Origin: Bacteroidia bacterium
Lineage (GTDB): Bacteria > Bacteroidota > Bacteroidia > SXHM01
Assembly: GCA_022072225.1 (NCBI GenBank)
Contig: JAJVIC010000016.1
Span: 1 to 43,770, forward strand
Length of the DNA: 43,770 bases
Direction of reading: 5' to 3'
Below are positions 31,635 to 39,826 of the stretch, piece by piece. Position 1 is the stretch's first letter; every line of letters starts with the position of its first letter. The notes beneath the pieces are model-generated. The model saw only the letters and a program-made list of their open reading frames with translations. It was not told where the DNA came from and did not search any database. Both the position numbers and the translations under genes were made by a program.

Positions 31635-32678
31635 TCAATCTGCTTGATTAGAGGTTCGAAGGAGTTCATCTCTCAAGCCATGTGCAATTTCATCTCCTGG
31701 ATCCAGTTCTAACGCCTTGCCAGCCCACTCAAGCGCCTCCTGCCTGCGCCCGAGCGCGCGCAGGCAGGCCGCCATGTTTGCCGCGGCGCCGGCGTTCTTT
31801 GAATCAAGGGCAACGGCTCTCTCGGCTGCCTCCAATGCCTCCTGGTGCCTGCCCTGCTCCCCGAGGCACCAGGTGAGTTCCATCCAGGAGCCGGCGTCGT
31901 CCGGCTCGCCGGCAAGATAAAGCCGGCACAGCCTTTCGGCAAGCTTCCAATCCGAGGCCATGCGTGCGAGCAGTGCGGCCAGCCAGAGCGCCTTGCTCTC
32001 GAGCGGCCCGGCCGATTGGGCGATGCGTTCGCACTCCCGCGCCGCCTCGCGCAGGCGCGCCCGATCTGCGTCCGGAAGGCCGGCGGGATTGCCGTCCGCC
32101 TCGCCGCGCAGGGGCGAGAACCTTTCCCAGAGCGCCTGGAGCCGCCATCCCAGGAGAAGCTGCAGGCTGTCGCTCGAGACCATGCCGACATAGTTGTGCT
32201 GTCCAGTTTCCTCGTCTTCGAAGGTGGCCAGATGCGGCTCGGCGCCGATGTACCGCATGCGTCTGCCGCATGTTTCGGGATCCAGATAGGTCGCTTCCGG
32301 CTCGTTTTCGGGAGACCAGTGTCGGGGGCCGGTGAGCGCCGTTTCCGGGGCGCCCTTCAAGCGAGCCTCGCTCCATTTCGGCTGCCGGATGAATTCGAGC
32401 CATTCGCAGGGCGTCGTCGGACCCTCGACGGCATCGACCACCGCCACGTCGCGCTCCCGGCCGTGTGGCGGAAATCGCAGGCCGGCCGGCTTCAGCGATT
32501 CCTCTATCCAGATATCGACGTCGCCCGGGGTCATGAAGTCGATGGCCGCAAGGTGGCCGTCGGAGCGGTAGGTCTGGTTGGGCGCGGCGGCACGATAGGC
32601 GGCCTCGCCGCCAGGCCACTTCCGCTCCAGCACCTGTACGGGAACAATGACTGCACGGGTGATGATGGCTATCGGCAT
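31635..32678 (-). CDS. TPR-repeat protein with unknown N-terminal domain
   Basis: The product is 347 residues long. Residues 1-175 form an unrecognised domain (MPIAIITRAVIVPVQVLERK, then TYRSDGHLAAIDFMTPGDVD). Residues about 205-340 contain tetratricopeptide repeats, clearest in GRHQEALEAAERAVALDSKN and ALGRRQEALEWAGKALELDP. TPRs bind partner proteins. The ATG at 32678 has AAGG at a spacing of 8; the frame extends to 32759 with noncoding-like sequence. It is the last gene of a minus-strand group starting at 34969. There is no signal peptide, so it should be cytoplasmic. Confidence 0.75.
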   Translation of the reverse strand: MPIAIITRAVIVPVQVLERKWPGGEAAYRAAAPNQTYRSDGHLAAIDFMTPGDVDIWIEESLKPAGLRFPPHGRERDVAVVDAVEGPTTPCEWLEFIRQPKWSEARLKGAPETALTGPRHWSPENEPEATYLDPETCGRRMRYIGAEPHLATFEDEETGQHNYVGMVSSDSLQLLLGWRLQALWERFSPLRGEADGNPAGLPDADRARLREAARECERIAQSAGPLESKALWLAALLARMASDWKLAERLCRLYLAGEPDDAGSWMELTWCLGEQGRHQEALEAAERAVALDSKNAGAAANMAACLRALGRRQEALEWAGKALELDPGDEIAHGLRDELLRTSNQAD

Positions 32679-32688
32679 GTTTTGCCTT

Positions 32689-33054
32689 TCAGTGCAAAGT
32701 CGTTGTTCCGTCACTCGATCTTTCCCCGCCCATCGCCTCGATTTCCTCGAGCCGCGCAAGGAAATGGGTCATTTCCGGGTATTTCTCGGCGTAGATGGCC
32801 AGCCCCTTTTTGTGAAAGGCGAAATCGAAATCGTCGCGAAAGAGATGCAGGGGAATGTTGTGCATGACTTCGGCAAAGGCGACCGACCTGTCGACAGCAG
32901 CCTGCACCTTGGCAAGATCGTGCCAGTCCTCCTGCCTGTCCCAGAAGTATTGGTAGCCGGGCGCACGCATGGAGACGAAGACTTCCGAGAGCATGCTGGC
33001 CAGCGCTTCCTGCTGGGCGCGGCTCAGACCTTTCCGATCATGCCGGGCAGCCAC
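32689..33054 (-). CDS. Hypothetical 121-residue protein
   Basis: A small soluble protein whose well-formed part begins with the amphipathic helix LSRAQQEALASMLSEVFVSM, followed by YFWDRQEDWHDLAKVQAAVD and a segment rich in Phe and His (HLFRDDFDFAFHKKG). I favour a GTG start at 33054, which has GAGG upstream and overlaps the previous gene by 31 bases; ATG 32994 is the alternative. The family is unknown. It stands between the membrane protein gene and the TPR gene and is probably co-transcribed with them. Confidence 0.5.
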   Translation of the reverse strand: MAARHDRKGLSRAQQEALASMLSEVFVSMRAPGYQYFWDRQEDWHDLAKVQAAVDRSVAFAEVMHNIPLHLFRDDFDFAFHKKGLAIYAEKYPEMTHFLARLEEIEAMGGERSSDGTTTLH

Positions 33055-33617
33055 TTTTCGGACCTCATCAATTCGACAACGATCAAGACGATTTGCCGCC
33101 AGGCAGGTTCTTCGCGGGACGATTCCTCGACGCGCTGCGGCTCCGGCGGGACACGCCGCCGCTTGACGACAGCTTCCTCCGTGCAGGGCTGCGCCTTGCC
33201 GGACCATCTGTCGAGCACGATGCAGAGCTCCCCGGTGCGCAGCGAACCGCCCTCTGGCATCACGGTTTCGTAGCGCAGCCATGCAGCGGCCACCCCGGCA
33301 AAAGTCAGTCCCGCCAACACGGCGCACAGGCCGATGCGGGTCGTGGCCGGCGCCAGCCCGAAGCCCTTGCCGACCCAGACGCAGGCTGCGTCGAGCAGGG
33401 ACAGGGTTGCCGTGAGAATCGCGAGCGCCAGCGCGCCGATCGACCAGAGGGCCAGAGCGAACTCGACGGTCTCCCCTTCCCCCATGTCCTCGCGCCGCAC
33501 GTGCCAGCCCCAGGCGAGGGATGCGATGAAGAGCAGAACGGTTCCGGCGATGAAGAAGCGGCGCCAGCCGCCGGCCTCGCGCAGGGTGCCCCGACGCAGC
33601 AAGGACATGAAGTTCAT
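33024..33617 (-). CDS. Membrane protein with three transmembrane helices
   Basis: The 197-residue protein has hydrophobic segments at about 21-36 (FFIAGTVLLFIASLAW), 53-76 (ALALWSIGALALAILTATLSLL) and 92-112 (TTRIGLCAVLAGLTFAGVAAAW), followed by a soluble C-terminal part with a basic KRRRVPPEP stretch. The N-terminus (MNFMSLLRRG) is positively charged and so probably cytoplasmic. It follows the DUF4258 gene by 11 bases. The function is unknown; membrane components are common in effector modules, but there is no specific link here. Confidence 0.7.
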   Translation of the reverse strand: MNFMSLLRRGTLREAGGWRRFFIAGTVLLFIASLAWGWHVRREDMGEGETVEFALALWSIGALALAILTATLSLLDAACVWVGKGFGLAPATTRIGLCAVLAGLTFAGVAAAWLRYETVMPEGGSLRTGELCIVLDRWSGKAQPCTEEAVVKRRRVPPEPQRVEESSREEPAWRQIVLIVVELMRSEKWLPGMIGKV

Positions 33618-33628
33618 GACGGCCTCCG

Positions 33629-33904
33629 TCAGTGCCTGGGGATACGCTTGTCGCGGTGGCCGACCGTGATGACTTCCCCGGTGCCGGCCACTACGGCATA
33701 GGCATCGAGATAGCGCTCGAGGGCGCGGTCGAGGCGCTCCCGTTCCAGGCGCCGGCGCGCCGCCTTGTTGAAGTAGTGGATGGTGCCGCCGCGGTGATCG
33801 TGCTCGCCCTGACCGTAGGCCAGCAGGGCTTCGACAACGGCGGGCGGGATGGCCCGCTGCTGCATGCGGGCGCGGGCATGTTCGGTGAGAAGCAGGTCGG
33901 TCAT
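33629..33904 (-). CDS. DUF4258-type small protein
   Basis: The product has 91 residues. The opening LTEHARARMQQRAIPPAVVE is the hallmark helix pair of DUF4258 proteins (H-A-x-x-R-M-x-x-R), followed by a central HRGGTIHYFNK segment and a C-terminal strand AYAVVAGTGEVITVGHRDKR ending in the typical G-x-V-x-T-V pattern. DUF4258 has a RelE-like or BECR-type fold and has been linked to toxins, although here no HTH antitoxin is adjacent. I chose ATG 33904 (MTDLLLTEH) over 33916. Confidence 0.7.
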   Translation of the reverse strand: MTDLLLTEHARARMQQRAIPPAVVEALLAYGQGEHDHRGGTIHYFNKAARRRLERERLDRALERYLDAYAVVAGTGEVITVGHRDKRIPRH

Positions 33905-33948
33905 TTGGGCCTCCAATGCGCTATGGATGACCCAGTGTCGCAGGCGCC

Positions 33949-33970
33949 GGGCTCAGGGCGTGAGCCTGGG
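33949..33970. repeat. Dispersed palindrome copy 5
   Basis: GGCTCA-GGGCG-TGAGCC hairpin (33950-33966) in the gap between the DUF4258 start and the ADP-ribosylglycohydrolase stop, ending one base before that stop. It belongs to the same family as copies 1-4 and 6. It could mark the 3' end of the upstream message. Confidence 0.65.
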
Positions 33971-34741
33971 CTATCCGGCATCCGATTTTTCGTAGAGGCG
34001 CTCCAGCACGTTACGCATGTCCTTCGGCAGCCGCATCCAACCCTTGCGGCGGATGTCCTCCGGGATGCCGTGGAGAACCTCGGCGATCGGCCCGGCGATG
34101 GCCGCCAGGGTGTCGGCATCCCCGCCCAGGGAGATGGCGTTGCGGATGGCGTCCTCGAAGCTGTTCGCTTCCAGCGCGCAAACGATGGCCTGCGGCACAG
34201 TGTCCTTGCAGATCTCGTTGAAGCGATAGTCCGGGCGGATTTCGTCCACGCTGCGAGAAAGGTCGTAGCCGAAGGAATCATGAATCCGCCTCCGGATGGC
34301 CACCGGCGTTTCGCCCAGCCGGGCCAGCCAGATGGCGGTGACCGTGGCTTCCGCGCCCTTGATGCCTTCCGGGTGGTCGTGGGTAACCGCCGTGACGTGT
34401 CTGGCGAATGCCACCGCCTCGTCCAGGCTGCGACCCAGCCAGGCAGCCGGGCTCACGCGCATCGCGGCGCCGTTGCCGTAGCTGTTGTAGGGGCCCATCT
34501 TCGGATCCTTCAGCCAGACGGCGTAACGGCCGCCATAGCCGCGGCCGGGATAGCGCATGCCCCACTTGCGCAGTGAGACCGCCGGATCGGAGCCATCGAG
34601 CAGGCATTCGGCCACGGCGATGGTGCACACCGTGTCGTCGGTGAATTCCGATTTCTCGCTGAAGAGGGGAAATTCCCGGCTCTTCCAGGCCTGAAATTCA
34701 TAGACGGATCCGATGATGTCGCCGACGCAGGCACCAAGCAT
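33971..34741 (-). CDS. ADP-ribosylglycohydrolase family protein
   Basis: The 256-residue protein has the DraG/ARH family metal sites: an N-terminal GACVGDIIGSVYE, SEFTDDTV (TDDT at 34-37), and a C-terminal GGDADT (206-211) in SLGGDADTLAAIAG. These residues bind two Mg2+ ions and remove ADP-ribose from proteins or other substrates. It is close to the family's usual length. The ATG at 34741 is next to the stop of the 75-residue gene. Its presence in the same region as a sirtuin and a SLOG protein makes an NAD/ADP-ribose theme, but it is 30 kb from them. Confidence 0.9.
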   Translation of the reverse strand: MLGACVGDIIGSVYEFQAWKSREFPLFSEKSEFTDDTVCTIAVAECLLDGSDPAVSLRKWGMRYPGRGYGGRYAVWLKDPKMGPYNSYGNGAAMRVSPAAWLGRSLDEAVAFARHVTAVTHDHPEGIKGAEATVTAIWLARLGETPVAIRRRIHDSFGYDLSRSVDEIRPDYRFNEICKDTVPQAIVCALEANSFEDAIRNAISLGGDADTLAAIAGPIAEVLHGIPEDIRRKGWMRLPKDMRNVLERLYEKSDAG

Positions 34742-34969
34742 TCATTTCTCCCTGAAGAGGTCGTGCTTCATCAGTTCCAGCATGCCGATGAAATCCAGCG
34801 GCCGGTCGATCGGCGTAGCAAATGGGATGCAATGGCCTGGCCGCGAGGCCATCACAACCAGTGAATCCACATCCGGATGCTGGCGGACATAGTCGATCGC
34901 CTGCTGCAGCACCTCGAGTGCCGGCCCATTGCGGGCTTTCGATACCTGAAAATCGGGCTGTTTTTTCAC
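34742..34969 (-). CDS. Hypothetical 75-residue protein before the ADP-ribosylglycohydrolase
   Basis: GTG 34969 has an excellent GGAGGAG ribosome site at a spacing of 6 to 8, which decides the start; the frame extends upstream to 35071 without support. The product reads VKKQPDFQVSKARNG, then a helix and the strand SLVVMASRPGHCIPFATP, and a Met-rich end. The stop ends where the ADP-ribosylglycohydrolase ATG begins, so the two are coupled. No family is recognised; the arrangement suggests a cofactor or antidote of the glycohydrolase. Confidence 0.65.
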   Translation of the reverse strand: MKKQPDFQVSKARNGPALEVLQQAIDYVRQHPDVDSLVVMASRPGHCIPFATPIDRPLDFIGMLELMKHDLFREK

Positions 34970-35003
34970 GAAGGCCTCCTCCGGCAAGGATTCAACACTA
35001 ATC

Positions 35004-35034
35004 CCTGCAAGGCTCACTACATGAGCCTTGCAGG
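35004..35034. repeat. Dispersed palindrome copy 6, 13-bp perfect hairpin
   Basis: Perfect 13-bp arms (35004-35016 and 35022-35034) with loop CTACA; the core AGGCTCA/TGAGCCT is that of the dispersed family. It is the strongest hairpin of the six. It sits between the 75-residue gene and the ankyrin gene and could also serve as a transcription stop for the latter, although the trailing T-run is poor. Confidence 0.7.
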
Positions 35035-35091
35035 TTGAATATCGGACCGGAGCCGCAGCTGTGCAGGCCACGTTCCATCCGGTCTTTTGCC

Positions 35092-36081
35092 CTATCTGGC
35101 GCCTTTTCCCTTGAGGTAAGAAACAAGGTCGCTACGGCCTGCCGCTTTAGCTACACCGAGAGGGGTTTGCTGGTTACTGTCTGCATCGTCGAGGCTAACC
35201 CCGCCTGCGGCAACAAAGAGCTCCACCACCAGTCGGTCACCCCGACGGATGGCGTCGAAAAAATGATCCCTGTTGAAGTACTGGAATCCCATGGCATGAA
35301 GTTCTTTGCGGGCAGATAGCCTGGCCTGCTGCTCCTGATTCGATTCTGGCTGACTGCTCTGCTGTGCCATTGGAGCAGGCCCGGATGCTGCCTGAGCGCT
35401 TGCTGCTGGCTGAGCGGGCAGCAAGTCATCGGCCATCACGGTCCGCCCAGGCATGTTTGCCGGGTGCAACTGGACCAGCTTGAAGGGAATGCCGGAATCC
35501 CTGAAGCCGGTTTCCATGCGATCGATGACTTTCTCGATGAATTTGCTGGCATCCCCGATTCCAAACAGGTTGGCAAGCGCTCGGCCTGCCATGGCCGCGG
35601 CAACGTTCGGATTGGAATTCCCAATGCCTGACTGCTGCCCGTATAGGGCAATGTAGTTGAGCCGGTAACCCCTGGCATAGGGAAACAAACAGGCGCGATG
35701 TCCGGTGATTTCTCCAGCCCTCGCTTGGGTGGCGTCCAGCCCGCTAATCGAGAATAGCTCTCCTGAACAGACGGTTTTCTGTCTGCCTCCGCCCAACTCC
35801 TGGATCTGCATTCGTCCCGGGGTGGCGGGATAAGGTTGCGCAGGCGGTATGCCATGACGCACCTGGGCATCGCGGGCGTAGAGACGGATCGCGTTAAGGG
35901 CGATACGTTCGATTTCCGACGGCTGAATATCCGGGGAATGGAAATCATAGACGGCGAAAACAGTCTTCTCCCGGTAAGTCGAGCCCATGATGTCGCGCAG
36001 GGACTCCTGGGCCGACGAAGGCGTTGCCGCCATGGCAAATGCCAGTGCTCCCAAGAGGGCTCCTCTGATCAAGTTTCTCAT
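35092..36081 (-). CDS. Exported protein with C-terminal ankyrin-like repeat
   Basis: The 329-residue protein starts with a Sec signal peptide (MRNLIRGALLGALAFAMAATPSSA, cleavage near 24). The mature part (about 30-200) is unrecognised and has strand/helix segments such as EKTVFAVYDFHSPDIQP and ARGYRLNYIALYGQ. A Gln/Ala/Ser-rich linker (about 225-260) leads to ankyrin-like repeats in the last 60 residues (HFFDAIRRGDRLVVELFVAA, then DADSNQQTPLGVAKAAGR). It should act in the periplasm. The gene is last in a three-gene unit with two tiny membrane proteins. Confidence 0.8.
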   Translation of the reverse strand: MRNLIRGALLGALAFAMAATPSSAQESLRDIMGSTYREKTVFAVYDFHSPDIQPSEIERIALNAIRLYARDAQVRHGIPPAQPYPATPGRMQIQELGGGRQKTVCSGELFSISGLDATQARAGEITGHRACLFPYARGYRLNYIALYGQQSGIGNSNPNVAAAMAGRALANLFGIGDASKFIEKVIDRMETGFRDSGIPFKLVQLHPANMPGRTVMADDLLPAQPAASAQAASGPAPMAQQSSQPESNQEQQARLSARKELHAMGFQYFNRDHFFDAIRRGDRLVVELFVAAGGVSLDDADSNQQTPLGVAKAAGRSDLVSYLKGKGAR

Positions 36082-36096
36082 TTCTGTCCCTCCCCC

Positions 36097-36213
36097 TTAA
36101 TCGTGGCTTTCATCTTCTGCGGGCATATCGATAATCACGAGCGCCGCAATCAGGATCACCGCTGCGTAGGTGGCAATGATTCCCACGCCATAATAAAAAA
36201 GCTGCTCAAACAT
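36097..36213 (-). CDS. Tiny single-span membrane protein (38 residues)
   Basis: The product is MFEQLFYYGVGIIATYAAVI, continuing LIAALVIIDMPAEDESHD: one transmembrane helix (about 7-29) and a short acidic tail. GAGAAG lies 8 bases before ATG 36213. It is 11 bases from the gene before it and 15 from the ankyrin gene after it, so all three are probably one transcript. The longer frame to 36387 is not supported. No known family. Confidence 0.5.
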   Translation of the reverse strand: MFEQLFYYGVGIIATYAAVILIAALVIIDMPAEDESHD

Positions 36214-36224
36214 GATTCGACTTC

Positions 36225-36434
36225 TCACCCTTTCAACAATCCGCAAACGAGCCCGAAGACTCCGGCGAAGCCCATCACAATCGAGACAAACTGCCATCGG
36301 GTCTCCGGATTCGTCAGGACGATACCGCTCCGGCTTAGCGTAATGCCCACCCCGGCTCCGAGAAGGCATCCCACAATAAATTGCCATTGCATCGCCGCGG
36401 TTGCCGGCGGGATCAGAAATGCTTCAATATTCAT
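36225..36434 (-). CDS. Small membrane protein with two transmembrane helices
   Basis: This 69-residue protein has hydrophobic segments at about 16-37 (QWQFIVGCLLGAGVGITL) and 48-67 (FVSIVMGFAGVFGLVCGLL). A strong ribosome site (GGAGGTGA, spacing 4) fixes ATG 36434. It heads the small operon with the 38-residue membrane protein and the exported ankyrin protein, so the three may form an envelope complex. Function unknown. Confidence 0.65.
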   Translation of the reverse strand: MNIEAFLIPPATAAMQWQFIVGCLLGAGVGITLSRSGIVLTNPETRWQFVSIVMGFAGVFGLVCGLLKG

Positions 36435-36469
36435 GTCACCTCCATCGCTAGTGATTCAAGGCTACAGAG

Positions 36470-36775
36470 ATGAACAAGGTGTTTTTGGAATATCTTTTTC
36501 CCTTGGAATCAACGCGATTACCGCCTATAAGCCAGTCGTCATTACTGGGTGGTATGTCCTGCATAGGGAATGCCAGAGCGAAAATGGATTACTCAGAGAA
36601 GAGACGAAAGCACTCGCTTACCTGCCATGAAGGTGGCCGGGAAGCAATCGAACGCGAACTAGTTGAGCTGCTATTGAGGCCCGGTCCAACGCCCAAGGAT
36701 GACTTGGAACGGCTGATGAATTTGCTGGATCCGGGTGAAGGAAATTTATCTATTGCCTATGCGAGGGGAACCTAA
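36470..36775 (+). CDS. Hypothetical small protein
   Basis: The frame encodes up to 101 residues. The C-terminal part from MDYSEKRRKHSL (ATG 36584), with REAIERELVELLLRPGPTP and LERLMNLLDPGEGNL, has a helix-rich, coding-like look, while the first 38 residues look random. The start is therefore uncertain and the true product may have 63 residues. It lies alone between the membrane operon and the HNH gene. After it, 36776-36900 is empty as far as I can see. Confidence 0.35.
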   Translation: MNKVFLEYLFPLESTRLPPISQSSLLGGMSCIGNARAKMDYSEKRRKHSLTCHEGGREAIERELVELLLRPGPTPKDDLERLMNLLDPGEGNLSIAYARGT

Positions 36776-36900
36776 ACACAGTCACGAATTCGGCCTCAAC
36801 GGCCATTGAGGGCTTGCTGCTTGGACGACTGCTACGCAGTGATTGCGGTCATCGATGACAAAATACCTTACTTAGGCAGCAGGCCAACTGCAAGCTGCAT

Positions 36901-37443
36901 TTAACCAAGCTTGTACGTAACCTTGGTATCGATGATCATGGCTTTGCCACGCTTCTGAAGCTCGTCAATCAGGCCAGATACCTCGCCATCAGTATTGGTC
37001 TTCTTATGTTGCTTGAGCAGTGCCTTGATAGTGCTGGTTAGTGTCGAAACTTTACGTGGCCGAGATGCTCCCCTCTTCTTGAGGTCTTCCAGCACAAGAT
37101 CAATGGGAGCGGATGCGCCGTTGCCGACTTCCGAAGCAGGTTTCAGGACCGTCTTTTGAGTGTTGGTACTCGGCACAGACGTAGACTGGGTACCAACGCT
37201 GCCGGGACATTGGAAGTCGCCACGCTGGTTCAGGACGATCTGCAACTTTTCTTTGATCGATTTGGAGCCCAACAGGTGATTGAGCGCCTTGCAGCAAGCT
37301 ACGCAATTACCGTCGTCACTCGTCCCCCCGTTTGCGCTTGCAACTAGATGCTCGACGGATGCTTCTGCCTTCGGCAAAGGCTTACGGCAGAAGAAGCATT
37401 CCCCCCCTTGAGAAAATAGGAGACGGTCAAGATGGGTGGTCAT
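36901..37443 (-). CDS. HNH-like endonuclease domain protein
   Basis: The 180-residue protein has an N-terminal zinc-bound HNH-type motif: CFFC (C16, C19), EHL (H32), then NCVACCKALNH (C47, C50, H56). The CxxC pairs and the EH-N-H order fit a treble-clef HNH nuclease. A Ser/Thr-rich linker (about 75-115) precedes a helical tail with LVLEDLKKRG and LIDELQKRGKAM repeats. The gene composition is less GC-rich than that of its neighbours, suggesting separate transfer. No partner is obvious; the double-AAA+ gene lies 222 bases upstream on the same strand, separated by a gap in which I see no gene. Confidence 0.7.
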   Translation of the reverse strand: MTTHLDRLLFSQGGECFFCRKPLPKAEASVEHLVASANGGTSDDGNCVACCKALNHLLGSKSIKEKLQIVLNQRGDFQCPGSVGTQSTSVPSTNTQKTVLKPASEVGNGASAPIDLVLEDLKKRGASRPRKVSTLTSTIKALLKQHKKTNTDGEVSGLIDELQKRGKAMIIDTKVTYKLG

Positions 37444-37665
37444 ATAGGATGTCTTTACAGATTGCTTTCACTCATCTGGAAAGCATAACACTCAGACAGA
37501 GTGTTGGAAATCTAGCCAGCTCACGAGAACTGAATGAACGCAACCAGTCTTGAGGAGTCATCCATCCTGATTCCGTTGGCAGTTCGTTTAGGCCGAGGTG
37601 CAGGTCTTCGGCCATTTCGGACTCTCAGCCGCATCCACATTTCGATGTGAAAGTCCGCTTCCGGA

Positions 37666-39783
37666 TTACACAACGGCAAAACCCATCGGCCGCTTCTTGC
37701 CTTCTGGCTTGATGGCACACTCTGCCGCGAGCCGTTCCAACAACTCGTGCGCGCTGGCGATTCGGCGCAGCTTTCCCTGCCGGGCAACATTGGCGAAGTC
37801 CCCTGGTGTTAGACAGATCAATCCGACGAGGCGCGTTTCGATCGCTTTTGGCACGTCAAGCCCAAGGCGATGGGCCAGATCCAGAAACAGAGTTCGCGCC
37901 TGCTCCGGCTTGAGGTAATCGAAGCGGATCTTCATGTCGAAGCGCCGAAGCGCCGCCGCATCCAGGCTGCCCATCAAGTTGGTCGAGGCGATGAAGAGCC
38001 CCTCGAAGCACTCCATCTGCGCCAGCATCTCATTCACTTCTGTTACTTCCCAGGACCGCTGCGCACCCTGCCGGTCGCGCAGGAAGCTGTCCGCCTCATC
38101 GAGCAGCAGCACGGCTTCCTCCTCCTGCGCCTCGCGAAACAGGCAAGCAAGGTTCTTCTCGGTCACCCCAACCCAAGGCGAGACGATGTCGGAAGCACGC
38201 CGCACCAAAAGCGGCCGATCCAGCGTGTCAGCGAGATGACGACCGAAGGCCGTCTTTCCCGTGCCGGGCGGCCCGTACAGGCAGAGGCGGCCTTTCCTGT
38301 GTTGCGCAAGTCCGAACTGCACTTCGACAATATCGCAATCGGTATTCAACGCATCGAGGCGATAGCCCTCGACCACCGGCGCACAGTGACGTGGCTCGCG
38401 CGGCAAGCCCATCGCCTCCAGGGTGTTGCCGACGATTCGTGACAGGCCGCGCTCAACCTCCTGCGGTGCACCACTGACCGCACTTGCACGGACGACCTTG
38501 GCAGCCCGCTCCACGATGGCCGGCATCAGCATCTCGTGCTCCGCCATGCGGCGCTTCCAGTCGGCTGAAACCGCCAACCCATCGAGATAATGATCGAGGA
38601 TTCGCCCGCGCACGCTACGCGGCGGCGCGTTCAACTCCAGCACATAATCGAATCGTCGCAGGAAGGCGGCGTCGATGACGCGGATGTTGTTGGCTACCCA
38701 GAAGGCGGGCACCGGATTGTTCTCAAGTATCCTGACGATTGCTCCCTTGCGCGCGCTCGCGTTGGCTCCGGTCAGCTTGCTGATTTCGTTTTCAGGAAAA
38801 ATATCCTCGACTTCGTCGAAGAGAATCATGTGCTGGTTCGATCTGCTCAGGAGCCGCTGGCTCAGGCGATAGGCGCGCAGGCGATCGCCGCTGCTTAGCA
38901 AGCTGCCATCACGGCGTTCTGTGACTATCTCGTAGAGAGTGGCGCCTAGGACGGTTGCCAGCATGCGCACAAATTCGGTCTTCCCGCTTCCGGGCACGCC
39001 GTGAATCAAGACGTTGGCTCCCGCCCTGCCTTGAACCAATGCGTCGCCCAAATAGGACTTCAGCAAACTGATGTCTTGGCTTAGGTGAGCGTAGTTCGCC
39101 TCGGCAAGCCGGGGCAGCGCGCTGCGCGCGATGCGGCTTCTGAAATAGAGAAAGGGGTCGCTGTGCGTTATTCCGATCTCCTCCACGATACAGCCCAACA
39201 ACGGAAGCGCTGCGTTGAGAGGCAGAACTTCCAATGTTCTGGGCTCGATGATCCCGCTGGCCGCCAGCGCTCCATCGGGACTTAGGCAATCGTGAATTTC
39301 GGTTTCCGGCCGTTTCAGGCAACTGGCCAGGATTTCCACTGTTTTCACGAAAGGCACGGCCCCAATCACGCTGGATACCATGCCGCGCAATTTGCGATCA
39401 CGTTCGCTTGCAAGCCTGAATCGCAGGATATCCGTCTCGGTTTTATTCAGGCCGAGCTGCCGGCCCAGCCGTTGCACTTTCCTCATGTTGCTGCTGTCCG
39501 GCGGCTGTGCAGATGCCTTGGCTTCAGCCTCCTTCCAGGTTTCCTTCAGGCGATTGATGACTGCCCTGTAGGAGAATCGTTTCTCATCCTCAACCAGCAG
39601 ATCGCCCAGACCAAGCCACTCTGCAAGCTCATCATTGCGAAACCGGCCGTTCTTGACGACGAATTCCTTGTATAGATAGCAAGGCACGAGGATTCTCAAT
39701 ATCCAGAGATGGATCTCATCATCGTCGCCATCTTCAGATGGATGACTGACCCGGTCCTCTACCTGTCCAGCCGCTTCGCTCAT
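37666..39783 (-). CDS. Double AAA+ ATPase (p97/Cdc48-like architecture)
   Basis: The product has 705 residues. An N-terminal region (1-250) is helical; the first AAA+ domain has Walker A GVPGSGKT (262-269) and Walker B ILFDEVED (320-327); the second has Walker A GPPGTGKT (504-511) and Walker B VLLLDEADSF (558-567), with arginine-finger-like RRFD in both. Two tandem AAA+ modules suggest a hexameric unfoldase or remodeller. ATG 39783 (MSEAAGQVEDR) follows GGGAAGGGG. It is divergent from DUF2779 copy 2, and the 147-base gap between them holds two operators, so both genes are likely under common control. Confidence 0.88.
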   Translation of the reverse strand: MSEAAGQVEDRVSHPSEDGDDDEIHLWILRILVPCYLYKEFVVKNGRFRNDELAEWLGLGDLLVEDEKRFSYRAVINRLKETWKEAEAKASAQPPDSSNMRKVQRLGRQLGLNKTETDILRFRLASERDRKLRGMVSSVIGAVPFVKTVEILASCLKRPETEIHDCLSPDGALAASGIIEPRTLEVLPLNAALPLLGCIVEEIGITHSDPFLYFRSRIARSALPRLAEANYAHLSQDISLLKSYLGDALVQGRAGANVLIHGVPGSGKTEFVRMLATVLGATLYEIVTERRDGSLLSSGDRLRAYRLSQRLLSRSNQHMILFDEVEDIFPENEISKLTGANASARKGAIVRILENNPVPAFWVANNIRVIDAAFLRRFDYVLELNAPPRSVRGRILDHYLDGLAVSADWKRRMAEHEMLMPAIVERAAKVVRASAVSGAPQEVERGLSRIVGNTLEAMGLPREPRHCAPVVEGYRLDALNTDCDIVEVQFGLAQHRKGRLCLYGPPGTGKTAFGRHLADTLDRPLLVRRASDIVSPWVGVTEKNLACLFREAQEEEAVLLLDEADSFLRDRQGAQRSWEVTEVNEMLAQMECFEGLFIASTNLMGSLDAAALRRFDMKIRFDYLKPEQARTLFLDLAHRLGLDVPKAIETRLVGLICLTPGDFANVARQGKLRRIASAHELLERLAAECAIKPEGKKRPMGFAVV

Positions 39784-39826
39784 GGCCCCTTCCCTTGATA
39801 TCGTCAGGCGCATTGTCCGCCCTCCG

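Noticed and set aside
31486-31647. 53-codon plus-strand frame MPSSPIRAGTIAETHF and on
   Set aside because: Poorly placed ribosome site, no family, and it overlaps the end of the TPR gene.
36776-36900. Possible small gene or RNA before the HNH gene
   Set aside because: No frame, hairpin or promoter I could support.
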